A stretch of 31,038 bases of DNA from Candidatus Parcubacteria bacterium. GTDB taxonomy: Bacteria > Patescibacteria > Paceibacteria > UBA6257 > HR35. Position numbers and translations under genes: made by a program. Shown piece by piece: positions 17,772-24,317 of the stretch. Under the pieces are notes generated by a model. It had not been told where the DNA came from. It made no database searches and saw only the letters and a program-made list of their open reading frames with translations. Numbering within the stretch: the first letter of the stretch is position 1; every line of letters begins with the position of its first letter. The stretch lies in assembly GCA_026004535.1 (NCBI GenBank), contig BPJI01000005.1:1-31038 (forward strand), written 5' to 3'.

Positions 17772-18282
17772 GATCTATTTCCTTTTTACAATGTGGACAA
17801 ATACAATATTCTCCTAATTGCCATAAATCTCCATCTTTAACTCTTCTTTTTTTGCTTTTTAAAACTTTTTCAAATTCTTTTTCTACATCAAATTCGTCAT
17901 CAATTTCTAATCCAAAAATCTCGTCTAATTCGCTCTCATTAAATCCAACTTCTTTTAACAAATCCTCGTTAAATTCCTTTAATAAGTCAAAATCCCAACC
18001 TCCTTTTTCTCCGCTTTTGTTTGATAATAGAGCGTATTTTTCTTTTTGTTCTTCTGTTAAGCCCCTAACTCTTATAACATCTACTTCGTCTATGCCAAGT
18101 TTTTTTAGTGCCTTAAATCGTCCGTGTCCTGCTATTATTCTATTGTTTTCGTCTACAACAATGTCTTCAATATAGCCAAATTCTTTTATTGAACTTTCGA
18201 TTAATTCATCAGCGTGCTTTTTGGGGTTTTTGTTCCACTCTTTTATTTCGTTGAGTTTTAGTTTTACGTGTTCTTTTTCCAT
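17755..18282 (-). CDS. ParB/Srx-fold domain protein (methyltransferase partner half)
   Basis: In the 175-residue protein, residues ~5-95 form a ParB-like nuclease fold, with IKEWNKNPKKHADELIESSIKEFGYIEDIVVDENNRIIAGHGRFKALKKLG including the GHGRxxA box, followed by TEEQKEKYALLSNKSGEKGGWD. In many phages this domain is fused to an amino-methyltransferase through the sequence GDLWQLG-x-HRL. Here GDLWQLGEY is followed only by CICPHCKKEIDLDKTN and a stop, whereas the matching FRHRLYIGDAC segment lies at the start of the methyltransferase beyond the HNH gene. It is not a chromosome-partition ParB, as it has no HTH and no ATPase partner. Confidence 0.85.
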   Translation of the reverse strand: MEKEHVKLKLNEIKEWNKNPKKHADELIESSIKEFGYIEDIVVDENNRIIAGHGRFKALKKLGIDEVDVIRVRGLTEEQKEKYALLSNKSGEKGGWDFDLLKEFNEDLLKEVGFNESELDEIFGLEIDDEFDVEKEFEKVLKSKKRRVKDGDLWQLGEYCICPHCKKEIDLDKTN

Positions 18283-18292
18283 TTTGATTTAA

Positions 18293-18646
18293 TTATACAA
18301 CACTTTCTTTTTCTATTTCTTTTTCAATTTTTCCCTTTAATTTTGACCTTAATTTTTGCCTCAATTTTTCTATGTTTTTTAACCCTGATTTTTGTCTAAA
18401 TCCCCGAAAATGCCCTAAATTTGCTCTGATTGAAGACTTTTTTGTTAGCCAAGTATATTTATACCTACCCAAGAAAAAAGTTTTATCTGGTGCGATTTTA
18501 AAGCAAGGAATGTAATAAATTTTTAATTCTCTTTGTGGCGAGGTCAAAATCATATCAACCGAGTCTGTCAGTTTTCTTCTTCTATCTCGTTCTTTGCCAA
18601 TCCTTAAACCTAATTTTTCTACTTTTAATGGCATAGTTTGAAACAA
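18293..18646 (-). CDS. small basic protein, paralogue of the gene at 27243-27491
   Basis: The 117-residue protein is strongly basic. Its middle contains FKIAPDKTFFLGRYKYTWLTKKSSIRANLG, which aligns with ISPFAFFSTAKYQYTWFQKKPLYKRF in the other gene; both then end in a Lys/Arg-rich helix (LKNIEKLRQKLRSKLKGKIEKEI). The N-terminus (LRIGKERDRRRKLTDSVDMILTSP) is extra. I do not recognise the family; the shared Y-x-YTW-xx-KK box and charge suggest nucleic acid binding. The stop is followed directly by the ParB-like gene. Confidence 0.65.
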   Translation of the reverse strand: MFQTMPLKVEKLGLRIGKERDRRRKLTDSVDMILTSPQRELKIYYIPCFKIAPDKTFFLGRYKYTWLTKKSSIRANLGHFRGFRQKSGLKNIEKLRQKLRSKLKGKIEKEIEKESVV

Positions 18647-18684
18647 AATTTTCTCAATAGCAGTTTGACCATAATTGTTTTGCC

Positions 18685-18891
18685 TTATTTAATTTTTTCT
18701 TTTTTTAATTTAATTTTTAACGTAGAAATAACCACCTCCAAATTTCTACTATGACATCTTTCGCATCTCTCTGAATCTAAAACCATAATTATTTGTGAAT
18801 CAATATCAAAATTAGAAGGATATACTGGTCTAATATCTTGACCACAATCGCCACAAACTAATCTAAAATAATGTTTAAATTTGATTTCCAT
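18685..18891 (-). CDS. small zinc-ribbon protein
   Basis: The 68-residue protein has two Cys pairs, CGDC (residues ~13-16) and CERC (~43-46), spaced as in a four-Cys zinc ribbon with RPVYPSNFDIDSQIIMVLDSE between them. The end is basic (STLKIKLKKEKIK). Such tiny zinc proteins are frequent in phage early regions, but no function can be assigned. ACGTTATTAAAA, a variant of the dispersed motif, precedes the start. Confidence 0.7.
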   Translation of the reverse strand: MEIKFKHYFRLVCGDCGQDIRPVYPSNFDIDSQIIMVLDSERCERCHSRNLEVVISTLKIKLKKEKIK

Positions 18892-18906
18892 TTTTTAATA
18901 ACGTTC

Positions 18907-19254
18907 CTATCCTATCCCAAATATTTTCTCAATATCAATACTTTGTTTTTTCTTTTTTAAATATTCACCACCAATCTCCCATTCCTTACCCAAACTTTCT
19001 ATCAAGGCCAATAAAGCATTAATTCTATTAATTCTTAATTCATTTAAAAGCATCTTATAATCTGCACTATCTAAATCCACCAAAATTCCACCAACAGACC
19101 GCAAATCATCATTCTGCTTCATTAGAACCCTTCTTGCTTTCCTAAGATTTTCTTTATCTTCATCAGTAAATTTACTTAAAACTTCCCAAACTTCTAAAAT
19201 TTTTTTAGCGGTTTCTTCGCTATTATTTAAAAATTCTCCTTTAATTTTTCTCAT
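18907..19254 (-). CDS. helical protein, unknown function
   Basis: The 115-residue protein is charged and helical throughout (EETAKKILEVWEVLSKFTDEDKENLRKARRVLMK, MLLNELRINRINALLALIESLGKEWEIGGEYLKKKK). It has no Cys, no membrane segment and no recognised motif. It begins four bases after the stop of a 55-residue ORF and its start is preceded by GTCGGAATTAAAA, a copy of the dispersed motif that lies inside that ORF. The function is unknown. Confidence 0.65.
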   Translation of the reverse strand: MRKIKGEFLNNSEETAKKILEVWEVLSKFTDEDKENLRKARRVLMKQNDDLRSVGGILVDLDSADYKMLLNELRINRINALLALIESLGKEWEIGGEYLKKKKQSIDIEKIFGIG

Positions 19255-19258
19255 CTTT

Positions 19259-19426
19259 TTAGTAATTTATTTTAATTCCGACTAATAACAATTTGGTTTC
19301 CTTATTGTAAAAACGAACAATATCTCCCTTTTTAAAGGGAATTTCTTTTGCTTTTTCAATAAAATACTGAAATCTTAATCTTTGAATTTCGTTATATGTA
19401 AGTTTGTTTTTATTTTGTTTTTTCAT
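19259..19426 (-). CDS. 55-residue basic protein
   Basis: This short ORF begins ATG at 19426 and ends TAA at 19259-19261. The product is Lys- and Asn-rich, with KLTYNEIQRLRFQYFIEKA then IPFKKGDIVRFYNKETKLLLVGIKIN, the second half looking like a small SH3/KOW-type beta barrel (KKGDIVRFYN). It fills a gap between two accepted genes and carries the dispersed motif in its last codons. I do not recognise a family. Confidence 0.55.
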   Translation of the reverse strand: MKKQNKNKLTYNEIQRLRFQYFIEKAKEIPFKKGDIVRFYNKETKLLLVGIKINY

Positions 19427-19431
19427 AACTT

Positions 19432-19680
19432 TCATTGAATAAATTTAAAAACGACTGTATACTCATTGTTTCTTTCAAAATACCCCCTCAAAGTAGGCAA
19501 ATCATTAACCTCACCTAAGACATAATTACCATCTTCTTCTTTTAATTTTGGGAGAACTTTGGAAAGTAAAATAAGCATTCCCATTATTTCTTCGTCGGTT
19601 ATCGGGTTATAATAAATTCCATTTTCATCGGTATAAAACTCTCTTGGAAATAATACTTTTTTGATATTTGATTTTTTCAT
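19432..19680 (-). CDS. small protein, unknown function
   Basis: The 82-residue protein has a basic start (MKKSNIKKVLFPREFYTDENGIYYNPITDEEIMGML), a helix (LILLSKVLPKLKEED) and a beta-like end (YVLGEVNDLPTLRGYFERNNEYTVVFKF). There is no Cys, membrane segment or catalytic pattern. It stands in the run of small early genes. It has no clear copy of the dispersed motif; a diverged GTTCCATTAA lies upstream. Confidence 0.6.
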   Translation of the reverse strand: MKKSNIKKVLFPREFYTDENGIYYNPITDEEIMGMLILLSKVLPKLKEEDGNYVLGEVNDLPTLRGYFERNNEYTVVFKFIQ

Positions 19681-19722
19681 TGTCTCACTTTTTGGAAGTT
19701 AATGGAACTTTTCGTCTTATTT

Positions 19723-20373
19723 TTAATTTGTGGTTGAACCCGTTGATTTCATTAAATCTTCTACGCTAATATCATCTCCCCATAAACCAAGCAAATAATA
19801 TCTTAATTCGGAACCAACATATTTAGGAACAAATATTACACCAACAAGTATTGGGTCTTTCAAAAATTGTTTATCTTCTATTGCCCAAATTTCTAAATTA
19901 TCAAAAAAACAACCAACCCTTTTAATAAGGTCAAGAATCTCTTTTGGAGGAATCGAATGATAAGATGATATGGGATAAAAATTCACAAACTTACCAATTT
20001 TTTTACTTTTTTCCCGTAATTGAAATTTAATATCCTGTGGTAATCTTTTAAATCCAAGATAATCTATGTAGTCACCAAGAGTATCTCCAAGTTTCTGTGG
20101 CAAATTATTTTTAATTTGCATAGCAACAAATTCAAGTTTAGATGTTCTTATCTCTATATAACTCCTTACAAGTTCTTTTATTTCAATTGTCAATTTTGTA
20201 AAAAACTCTTCCAGTCCATCATTTATCCTGTGCTCCAAACTTGTCGAATTTGGAACAACAAAATCTTTTTGAAAAGTATCATACCAAAATTGTTTTAATT
20301 CCCGACCTCCGTCTTCTATGTTATTATTTTCTTGGGCTTCAATTGTAGTAATTTTTCTTTTTTGCCTTTCCAT
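19723..20373 (-). CDS. 216-residue protein, unknown function
   Basis: The product has a charged helical N-terminal half (DGLEEFFTKLTIEIKELVRSYIEIRTSKLEFVAMQIKNNL) and a mixed C-terminal half (LGDTLGDYIDYLGFKRLPQD, then IKRVGCFFDNLEIWAIEDKQFLKDPILVGVIFVPKYVGSELRYYLLGLWGDD). The last part looks like a compact alpha/beta domain with conserved-looking aromatic residues. No catalytic motif is recognised. The dispersed motif GGGGTCGTAATTAAAA sits in the end of the gene before it. Confidence 0.65.
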   Translation of the reverse strand: MERQKRKITTIEAQENNNIEDGGRELKQFWYDTFQKDFVVPNSTSLEHRINDGLEEFFTKLTIEIKELVRSYIEIRTSKLEFVAMQIKNNLPQKLGDTLGDYIDYLGFKRLPQDIKFQLREKSKKIGKFVNFYPISSYHSIPPKEILDLIKRVGCFFDNLEIWAIEDKQFLKDPILVGVIFVPKYVGSELRYYLLGLWGDDISVEDLMKSTGSTTN

Positions 20374-20382
20374 TTTTGTTTA

Positions 20383-20886
20383 TTAATTTTTAATTACGAC
20401 CCCCCTAAAACAATTTTTACATTGCCAATTAAGTTTTTTTCCGTTCCATTCTCTGTAAAATTCTCTGCTTTTTTTACCGCAATTGGGACAATTTATTTCA
20501 ACATCTCTCAATTTGATAAAGTAATATTGGTCGTGTTGTAAACCACAAATTCTTCTTACTTTTTTACCTTTATCTACTTGTTCAAGTTGCTTTTCAAAGA
20601 ATTCCTTACGATGCTTACGCCAATTTCTGCGATAAATTGCGTATTTTTTATGATATTTATTTGCTCCTCTTAACTTCCTTAATAAATATTGCCTTTCTCT
20701 TTTTTCAGGGAAAAGCCACCATTTAATTGCTTCTTTGTCTACTCCATAAATTCTCGCCAATTGCCTTATGGCATAACCCTGACTATATAATTCTTTAATT
20801 TCTTCAATCTGTTCGTCTGTTAATTTTCTGTTTCTTTTTTCTGAAGTTGGTAATTTAAACTTTAATCTTTCTGCTAAATATGGCAT
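20383..20886 (-). CDS. HTH plus zinc-ribbon DNA-binding protein
   Basis: Residues ~19-55 form a helix-turn-helix (KLTDEQIEEIKELYSQGYAIRQLARIYGVDKEAIKWWL), as in resolvase-type HTH domains. After a very basic linker (ANKYHKKYAIYRRNWRKHRKEF) comes a four-Cys zinc ribbon (CPNCGKKSREF...CKNC). An ATG at 20907 would add seven residues, but that stretch reads in another frame as the tail of a transglycosylase remnant, so I use the ATG at 20886, which follows the remnant's stop by two bases. Likely a phage regulator or homing-type DNA-binding protein; the target is unknown. Confidence 0.75.
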   Translation of the reverse strand: MPYLAERLKFKLPTSEKRNRKLTDEQIEEIKELYSQGYAIRQLARIYGVDKEAIKWWLFPEKRERQYLLRKLRGANKYHKKYAIYRRNWRKHRKEFFEKQLEQVDKGKKVRRICGLQHDQYYFIKLRDVEINCPNCGKKSREFYREWNGKKLNWQCKNCFRGVVIKN

Positions 20887-20888
20887 TT

Positions 20889-20945
20889 TTAATAACAATT
20901 CGGCCATAATTGTCTTGCTTGTTCTGGCTCATTCTTCAATATCAA
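20889..20945 (-). pseudogene. remnant of a second lytic transglycosylase 3' end
   Basis: The 57 bases read LILKNEPEQARQLWPNCY and a stop. They match LILKNEPEKAKQLWPNCY at the C-terminus of the transglycosylase gene 400 bases away, with 16 of 18 residues identical and about 12 base differences, mostly silent. Upstream in this frame a stop follows within four codons of the match, so nothing more remains. Confidence 0.8.
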
Positions 20946-20986
20946 ATTTTTAATTCTTTAAAGATTTCATATTAACACTTTTAACT

Positions 20987-21292
20987 TTAAAAATCTATTC
21001 TTGAAAAATTATCGCCCAAATTATAATATGCTTTTCCCAATTCTTCATAACTTTCTTCTAAACTTTTCAATCTATTTAATAAAGAACTTTCCATTGCTTC
21101 CATCGTATCACTCAATTCTTTTATTTCTTTATTCTTTTCTTCTAAAATTTCTTTTTCTCTTTGTTCAAACAATTCTAAAATCTCCTTTATAGGGAAAACA
21201 TCCATAGAAGGCATTTCCATCTTATCAAATGGCGGTTTAGTCATCATTAAGCCAAATAATTCTTCTAATTTTATTTTTATTTCTTTTTGCAT
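20987..21292 (-). CDS. coiled-coil protein
   Basis: The 101-residue protein is acidic-basic helix: IKIKLEELFGLMMTKPPFDKMEMPS at the start, then a long coil (IKEILELFEQREKEILEEKNKEIKELSDTMEAMESSLLNRLKSLEESYEELGKAYY). No domain is recognised. The gene lies between the functional transglycosylase gene and a fragment of a second copy, so it may have arrived or been trapped when that end was duplicated. The dispersed motif precedes its start. Confidence 0.65.
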   Translation of the reverse strand: MQKEIKIKLEELFGLMMTKPPFDKMEMPSMDVFPIKEILELFEQREKEILEEKNKEIKELSDTMEAMESSLLNRLKSLEESYEELGKAYYNLGDNFSRIDF

Positions 21293-21299
21293 AATTATT

Positions 21300-21770
21300 T
21301 TAATTTTTTAATTTTACCGACCCCTTCTCATAGCAGTTAGGCCACAATTGTTTAGCCTTCTCTGGCTCATTTTTCAATATCAAATAACCCAACCTTTTTT
21401 GTATTCTTTCCTCAAAAATTAAAGTCATTACATCATTCCAGCTCACTTTTTCCCCAATAAGCCCATATTTAATAGCATATTCACGAAAGGTTTCTGGTTT
21501 TGTTTGTAAGAGACCAAAACTTGCCGTGCCATCTCTGTCCCTAAAATTTATCGCCCTTGAATTTAAAGAACTCTCACAAACCGCTATTTTCAAAACTTTT
21601 TCCATTAAAGCATCGTTCCTAATTTTTTCTACCTCCGCCATACCCTGATTTTCTATATTATTAAATTCATTAGTTTTTGCTTGATTTTTTTTGTAAACTG
21701 TTATTGCTCCCATTAGTACTATTATTATTGCCCCCATTACGAGGGCTATCAATATCGATAGGGGCTTCAT
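21300..21770 (-). CDS. membrane-anchored lytic transglycosylase (SLT-like)
   Basis: In the 156-residue protein, residues ~4-26 form an N-terminal membrane segment (LSILIALVMGAIIIVLMGAITVY), which would anchor the enzyme or act as an uncleaved signal. Residues ~58-150 carry the soluble transglycosylase pattern: KIAVCESSLNSRAIN with the catalytic Glu at ~66, GTASFGLLQTKPETFREYA for the next conserved block, then the final helices. It cleaves peptidoglycan glycan strands and could serve in DNA entry or lysis. The start lies inside the preceding gene, ~20 bases after the dispersed motif. It is shorter than typical SLT enzymes, but the core is intact. Confidence 0.8.
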   Translation of the reverse strand: MKPLSILIALVMGAIIIVLMGAITVYKKNQAKTNEFNNIENQGMAEVEKIRNDALMEKVLKIAVCESSLNSRAINFRDRDGTASFGLLQTKPETFREYAIKYGLIGEKVSWNDVMTLIFEERIQKRLGYLILKNEPEKAKQLWPNCYEKGSVKLKN

Positions 21771-21999
21771 TGTGTTTTATAATTTTAATAACGACCCTAT
21801 TCTTAAATTTTAACTCATCACAACCTTCATCCAAAATTTTCTGAATTAACTCATAACCCGATAAGTATAATCTTTTACACAATTGGAAGAATTCTGCCTT
21901 GCTTATATTCATTTCATACTTTTTTCCTCTCCATAAAAACCGCATATAATCCCAATCCCAATCTGTTAAAACCTCTAATCTGTTATTTTTCATAGACAT
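21670..21999 (-). CDS. small protein with C-terminal overlap into the transglycosylase gene
   Basis: In the 109-residue protein, residues ~8-75 look like a real domain (LEVLTDWDWDYMRFLWRGKKYEMNISKAEFFQLCKRLYLSGYELIQKIL, CDELKFKNRVVIKI). The last ~35 residues (a Asn/Gly/Ser-rich run and QKKSSKN) come from reading the transglycosylase start region in another frame, so they may not be selected. The overlap is 101 bases. The start could be 21999 or the next ATG at 21993, both inside the end of the preceding small gene. Its function is unknown. Confidence 0.6.
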   Translation of the reverse strand: MSMKNNRLEVLTDWDWDYMRFLWRGKKYEMNISKAEFFQLCKRLYLSGYELIQKILDEGCDELKFKNRVVIKIIKHNEAPIDIDSPRNGGNNNSTNGSNNSLQKKSSKN

Positions 22000-22162
22000 C
22001 TTTTAAAACATCCATTTTTTCCAGCAAAGATTGAATTTGGCAGTTATCATATTGAATTTGAATTTCTTTATACGCTCTATCAAACGCCATATAAACTGAA
22101 AATACTCCCACCAAAAATCCAATAAAGAAAATAGCAAATAAAATGAATAGTGAATTTTTCAT
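21983..22162 (-). CDS. 59-residue single-pass membrane protein
   Basis: The ATG at 22162 opens a 59-codon frame closed by TAA at 21983. Residues 4-24 form a transmembrane helix (SLFILFAIFFIGFLVGVFSV), followed by a charged tail (FDRAYKEIQIQYDNCQIQSLLEKMDVLKDVYEK). It starts two bases after the preceding gene's stop and overlaps the next start by 17 bases, as expected of a translated gene in this operon. The function is unknown; a holin-like or regulator role is only a guess. Confidence 0.65.
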   Translation of the reverse strand: MKNSLFILFAIFFIGFLVGVFSVYMAFDRAYKEIQIQYDNCQIQSLLEKMDVLKDVYEK

Positions 22163-22164
22163 TC

Positions 22165-22521
22165 TTATTTTTCATCTTTTAATTCCGACTTAATTTGAAA
22201 ATATTCCCCTCTATATGATTGCTCTTTGCTAATATAATGAAGCATCAAAAAATCAATAATTTCGTTTAATCTTTGCTCTAAATAAACCTTGTTTAGGGTT
22301 CCGTCATTATTGAAATAATTCTGATTTTTGCCAATCTCCACCTCTAATTGAACATAGCGATTAGCTTGATTCCATATACTCGTCAGTTCTATCTGCTCTT
22401 TCTTTTGGTAGTGCATTCTCAACATTTGCTGATTAAACTTACTTTTCAATTGTTCTATTTCACTTGTTAATTTACCTATTTCTTGTTTAAGAAGTTGGTT
22501 TTCGTCCATTTGATTATTCAT
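22165..22521 (-). CDS. coiled-coil protein
   Basis: In the 118-residue protein, residues ~7-45 form a clear coil (ENQLLKQEIGKLTSEIEQLKSKFNQQM), and the rest is mixed helix with aromatic residues (YFNNDGTLNKVYLEQRLNEIIDFLMLHYISKEQ). The start overlaps the previous stop as ATGA, typical of translational coupling. The dispersed motif lies in the end of the gene before and again in this gene's own last codons. No family is recognised. Confidence 0.65.
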   Translation of the reverse strand: MNNQMDENQLLKQEIGKLTSEIEQLKSKFNQQMLRMHYQKKEQIELTSIWNQANRYVQLEVEIGKNQNYFNNDGTLNKVYLEQRLNEIIDFLMLHYISKEQSYRGEYFQIKSELKDEK

Positions 22522-22715
22522 TTTTTAAGACGACTTTTAGAATTTAACCCACGACGATATGCTTCCATTAAAGCCATTTTGAAAAGAAATTTTTTATTTT
22601 TATCTTCCACCATTCTAAATTTTAATTTTTCACCAGAAATAGGAACAAAGTCTGAATATAGAACCCTGTTTTTATCAAGAATTTTTTTTATCTCATTGTT
22701 CATTTTTATTTTCAT
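22518..22715 (-). CDS. small basic protein
   Basis: The 65-residue protein is Lys/Arg-rich (KIKMNNEIKKILDKNRVLYSDFVPISGEKLKFRMVEDKNKKFLFKMALMEAYRRGLNSKSRLKK). It begins 23 bases inside the preceding gene, at the first of two close in-frame ATGs (the second at 22703). The last codons carry the dispersed motif (AAGTCGTCTTAAAA). Its function is unknown; a nucleic-acid-binding role would fit the charge. Confidence 0.6.
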   Translation of the reverse strand: MKIKMNNEIKKILDKNRVLYSDFVPISGEKLKFRMVEDKNKKFLFKMALMEAYRRGLNSKSRLKK

Positions 22716-22929
22716 TTTTTAATTCCGACCATTCTTCTGTTTCGTCCTCATTAAGTAATTTCCACGCTTCAAATTCTGTTATACCATTCTCTTTAGCAAA
22801 ATCACTTAAAGCCTCATAACCCAAATCAAGTTCTGCTTCATAAAGTTTTTTATCTAACCAATCTTCTAATTCCTCATATCTTTTTTTTAGAATTTGATTT
22901 ATAATTTGCTCTATTTTTTCTTTAAGCAT
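22693..22929 (-). CDS. small acidic helical protein
   Basis: The 78-residue protein is Glu-rich helix (KEKIEQIINQILKKRYEELEDWLDKKLYEAELDLGYEALSDFAKENGITEFEAWKLLNEDETEEW). The second half (DFAKENGITEFEAWKLL) looks like a small UBA- or HTH-type helix bundle. The leader reads GGGTCGTAATTAAACAATG-AAAAATG-AAAAATG, so three ATGs come in close succession; only the last, at 22929, stays open. The function is unknown. Confidence 0.6.
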   Translation of the reverse strand: MLKEKIEQIINQILKKRYEELEDWLDKKLYEAELDLGYEALSDFAKENGITEFEAWKLLNEDETEEWSELKNENKNEQ

Positions 22930-22960
22930 TTTTCATTTTTCATTGTTTAATTACGACCCT

Positions 22961-23260
22961 TTAGTTGTTTTCTGCTTCCTCCTCTAAATAATCTCTCCAC
23001 CAATCTGCTCGAGCCTCCATATAAGCCCAACAATCAAAACAATACCATTCATCATCGGTTTCTGTATCCCATTCTCCCTCGTTTCTTAAAAACCATTTTT
23101 GACATCTATCGCATTTTTGAAGCTCATTATATTTATATTCATCAAAATAATTCTCAATAGCAGACATCAACTCTTCATACTTTTTTTCATTTAAAAGATT
23201 TAAAATATCTTTAATCGTCTGCAACTCTTTTTGTTTTATTATCTCTTGTAAATTATTCAT
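22961..23260 (-). CDS. small zinc-binding protein
   Basis: In the 99-residue protein, residues ~50-78 hold a four-Cys cluster (CDRCQKWFLRNEGEWDTETDDEWYCFDC). It is flanked by an N-terminal coil (LQEIIKQKELQTIKDILNLLNEKKYEELMSAIENYF) and a C-terminal Trp-rich acidic end (ADWWRDYLEEEAENN). It looks like a phage early zinc-finger protein. A copy of the dispersed motif lies in the 52-base gap before it, and another right after its stop. Confidence 0.65.
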   Translation of the reverse strand: MNNLQEIIKQKELQTIKDILNLLNEKKYEELMSAIENYFDEYKYNELQKCDRCQKWFLRNEGEWDTETDDEWYCFDCWAYMEARADWWRDYLEEEAENN

Positions 23261-23311
23261 TTTTATTTTTCATTTTTTTAATTAACGACCTGCGTTAAAT
23301 TTAAACAATCT

Positions 23312-23509
23312 TTAATTTTGTTTTTCAATTTTATTTAATTCACCTTCATTTAGCGTTAATATACATACCATATAATCAAGACCCTGATTATTCCTGTATA
23401 ACCATTCGCAAGTTTCGTAATTAAACCTCGCCTTCGCTGTTCTAATAAAAACAAACAAGAACAGGATTGTTAAAACAATAATTACTAAAATTTTAATTAT
23501 TGTTTCCAT
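23312..23509 (-). CDS. small membrane protein
   Basis: In the 65-residue protein, residues 4-24 form one transmembrane helix (IIKILVIIVLTILFLFVFIRT), followed by a short soluble part with two Cys (CEWLYRNNQGLDYMVCILTL). The leader shows GGTCGCTCATTAAAAAATG and two more ATGs in other frames before the real one at 23509. The function is unknown. Confidence 0.6.
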   Translation of the reverse strand: METIIKILVIIVLTILFLFVFIRTAKARFNYETCEWLYRNNQGLDYMVCILTLNEGELNKIEKQN

Positions 23510-23651
23510 TTTTCATTTTTCATTTTTTAATGAGCGACCTTTTAATTTCATTATTTATCAATTTTTCAAAAAATCAATTAAAATTTCACCCCCTCAAAAA
23601 TCCCAATTTTGCTTGCTTTTTTCATTTCTATTCACAAGTTTTCCCCAATTT

Positions 23652-23894
23652 TCAATAATAAATTCTTGCTTTCACCGACCTTAAAGCAAAAAAATACGCC
23701 TCTGGTTCTACTAAAGCCTTTTTGTTTTTGAATTTCCAAACAGCACTCTTTACCATCATATCTTCTTTAAAAATAAAAATCTTTCTGCGTGGATTTAATC
23801 TGTCTGTTTCAATTCGTTCTAAAGGAACATTCAAATAAAACAAATAAGCAATCAATGGTAAATCACTTGTTCTAAAAAGATTGAAATCATTCAT
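23652..23894 (-). CDS. DUF5659-like small protein
   Basis: The 80-residue protein has the pattern F-x-TSDLPLIAYLFYLNVPLERIE...KIFIFKED...AVWKFKNKKALVEPEAYFFALRSVKARIY. It matches, from memory, the DUF5659 type found in many phages and plasmids: 'uptake' of an F-T-x-DL-AA-L start, a middle strand F-F-F and a final YF-A-R-LK-IY. The function of that family is not known to me. The gap of 142 bases after it (23510-23651) holds only short non-coding sequence with a copy of the dispersed motif and no gene I can support. Confidence 0.65.
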   Translation of the reverse strand: MNDFNLFRTSDLPLIAYLFYLNVPLERIETDRLNPRRKIFIFKEDMMVKSAVWKFKNKKALVEPEAYFFALRSVKARIYY

Positions 23895-23933
23895 TTATTA
23901 TTCATCCCATTTTACTTTGCGACCCAATATAAT

Positions 23934-24302
23934 TCAATACGGAGTATCCACTACATATTTCTCCTTCAAAATCTTAAACCAACCCCTAAAATTCATCTTT
24001 CCCTTGTCGTTCCAATAATAATAAGTTCCCAAAATTCTCATATTTTTAATAAAGATTTTTAATTGCTCAAGAATTTCTTTATTAAAATCTTTTTTATTTT
24101 TCTTAACTTGTATAAACATCAATTCCCCCAAACCCAACCTGTGCTTGGGCGGATTATAAGCAATCAAATCAAATAAACCAAAAATATCTTTTTCGCTCCA
24201 TTTAGTTCTAACTGGTTTATAGACAATAAAACCCTGTTTTTCTAATTCTTTTTTAACCTTTCTTTCATAATAATCTCCCGTTGCTTTTTTTGATTTTGCC
24301 AT
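23934..24302 (-). CDS. PD-(D/E)XK nuclease, Holliday-junction-resolvase-like
   Basis: The 122-residue protein has the short Hjc-type plan: a basic start with GDYYERKVKKELEKQGF (the E in YERKV is the first catalytic residue), FDLIAYN (D in the turn), LMFIQVKKNKK (the Q-x-K of the core) and a final strand-helix. These fit the E-D-(E/Q)xK pattern of archaeal-type and phage junction resolvases and related nucleases. It lies directly after the replication initiator gene, whose last codons and stop overlap the dispersed motif. It would process recombination or replication intermediates. The exact substrate is inferred from the fold. Confidence 0.75.
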   Translation of the reverse strand: MAKSKKATGDYYERKVKKELEKQGFIVYKPVRTKWSEKDIFGLFDLIAYNPPKHRLGLGELMFIQVKKNKKDFNKEILEQLKIFIKNMRILGTYYYWNDKGKMNFRGWFKILKEKYVVDTPY

Positions 24303-24317
24303 TGTTTTATCTATTTT

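Noticed and set aside
18290..18295. TATAAT before the ParB-like gene as a promoter
   Set aside because: It is made of the last codons of the gene before (…VV-stop), and no -35-like sequence lies at the right distance.
23510..23651. Very short ORFs (12-15 codons) in this gap
   Set aside because: Too short and without any recognisable pattern; I call the gap non-coding apart from the dispersed motif.
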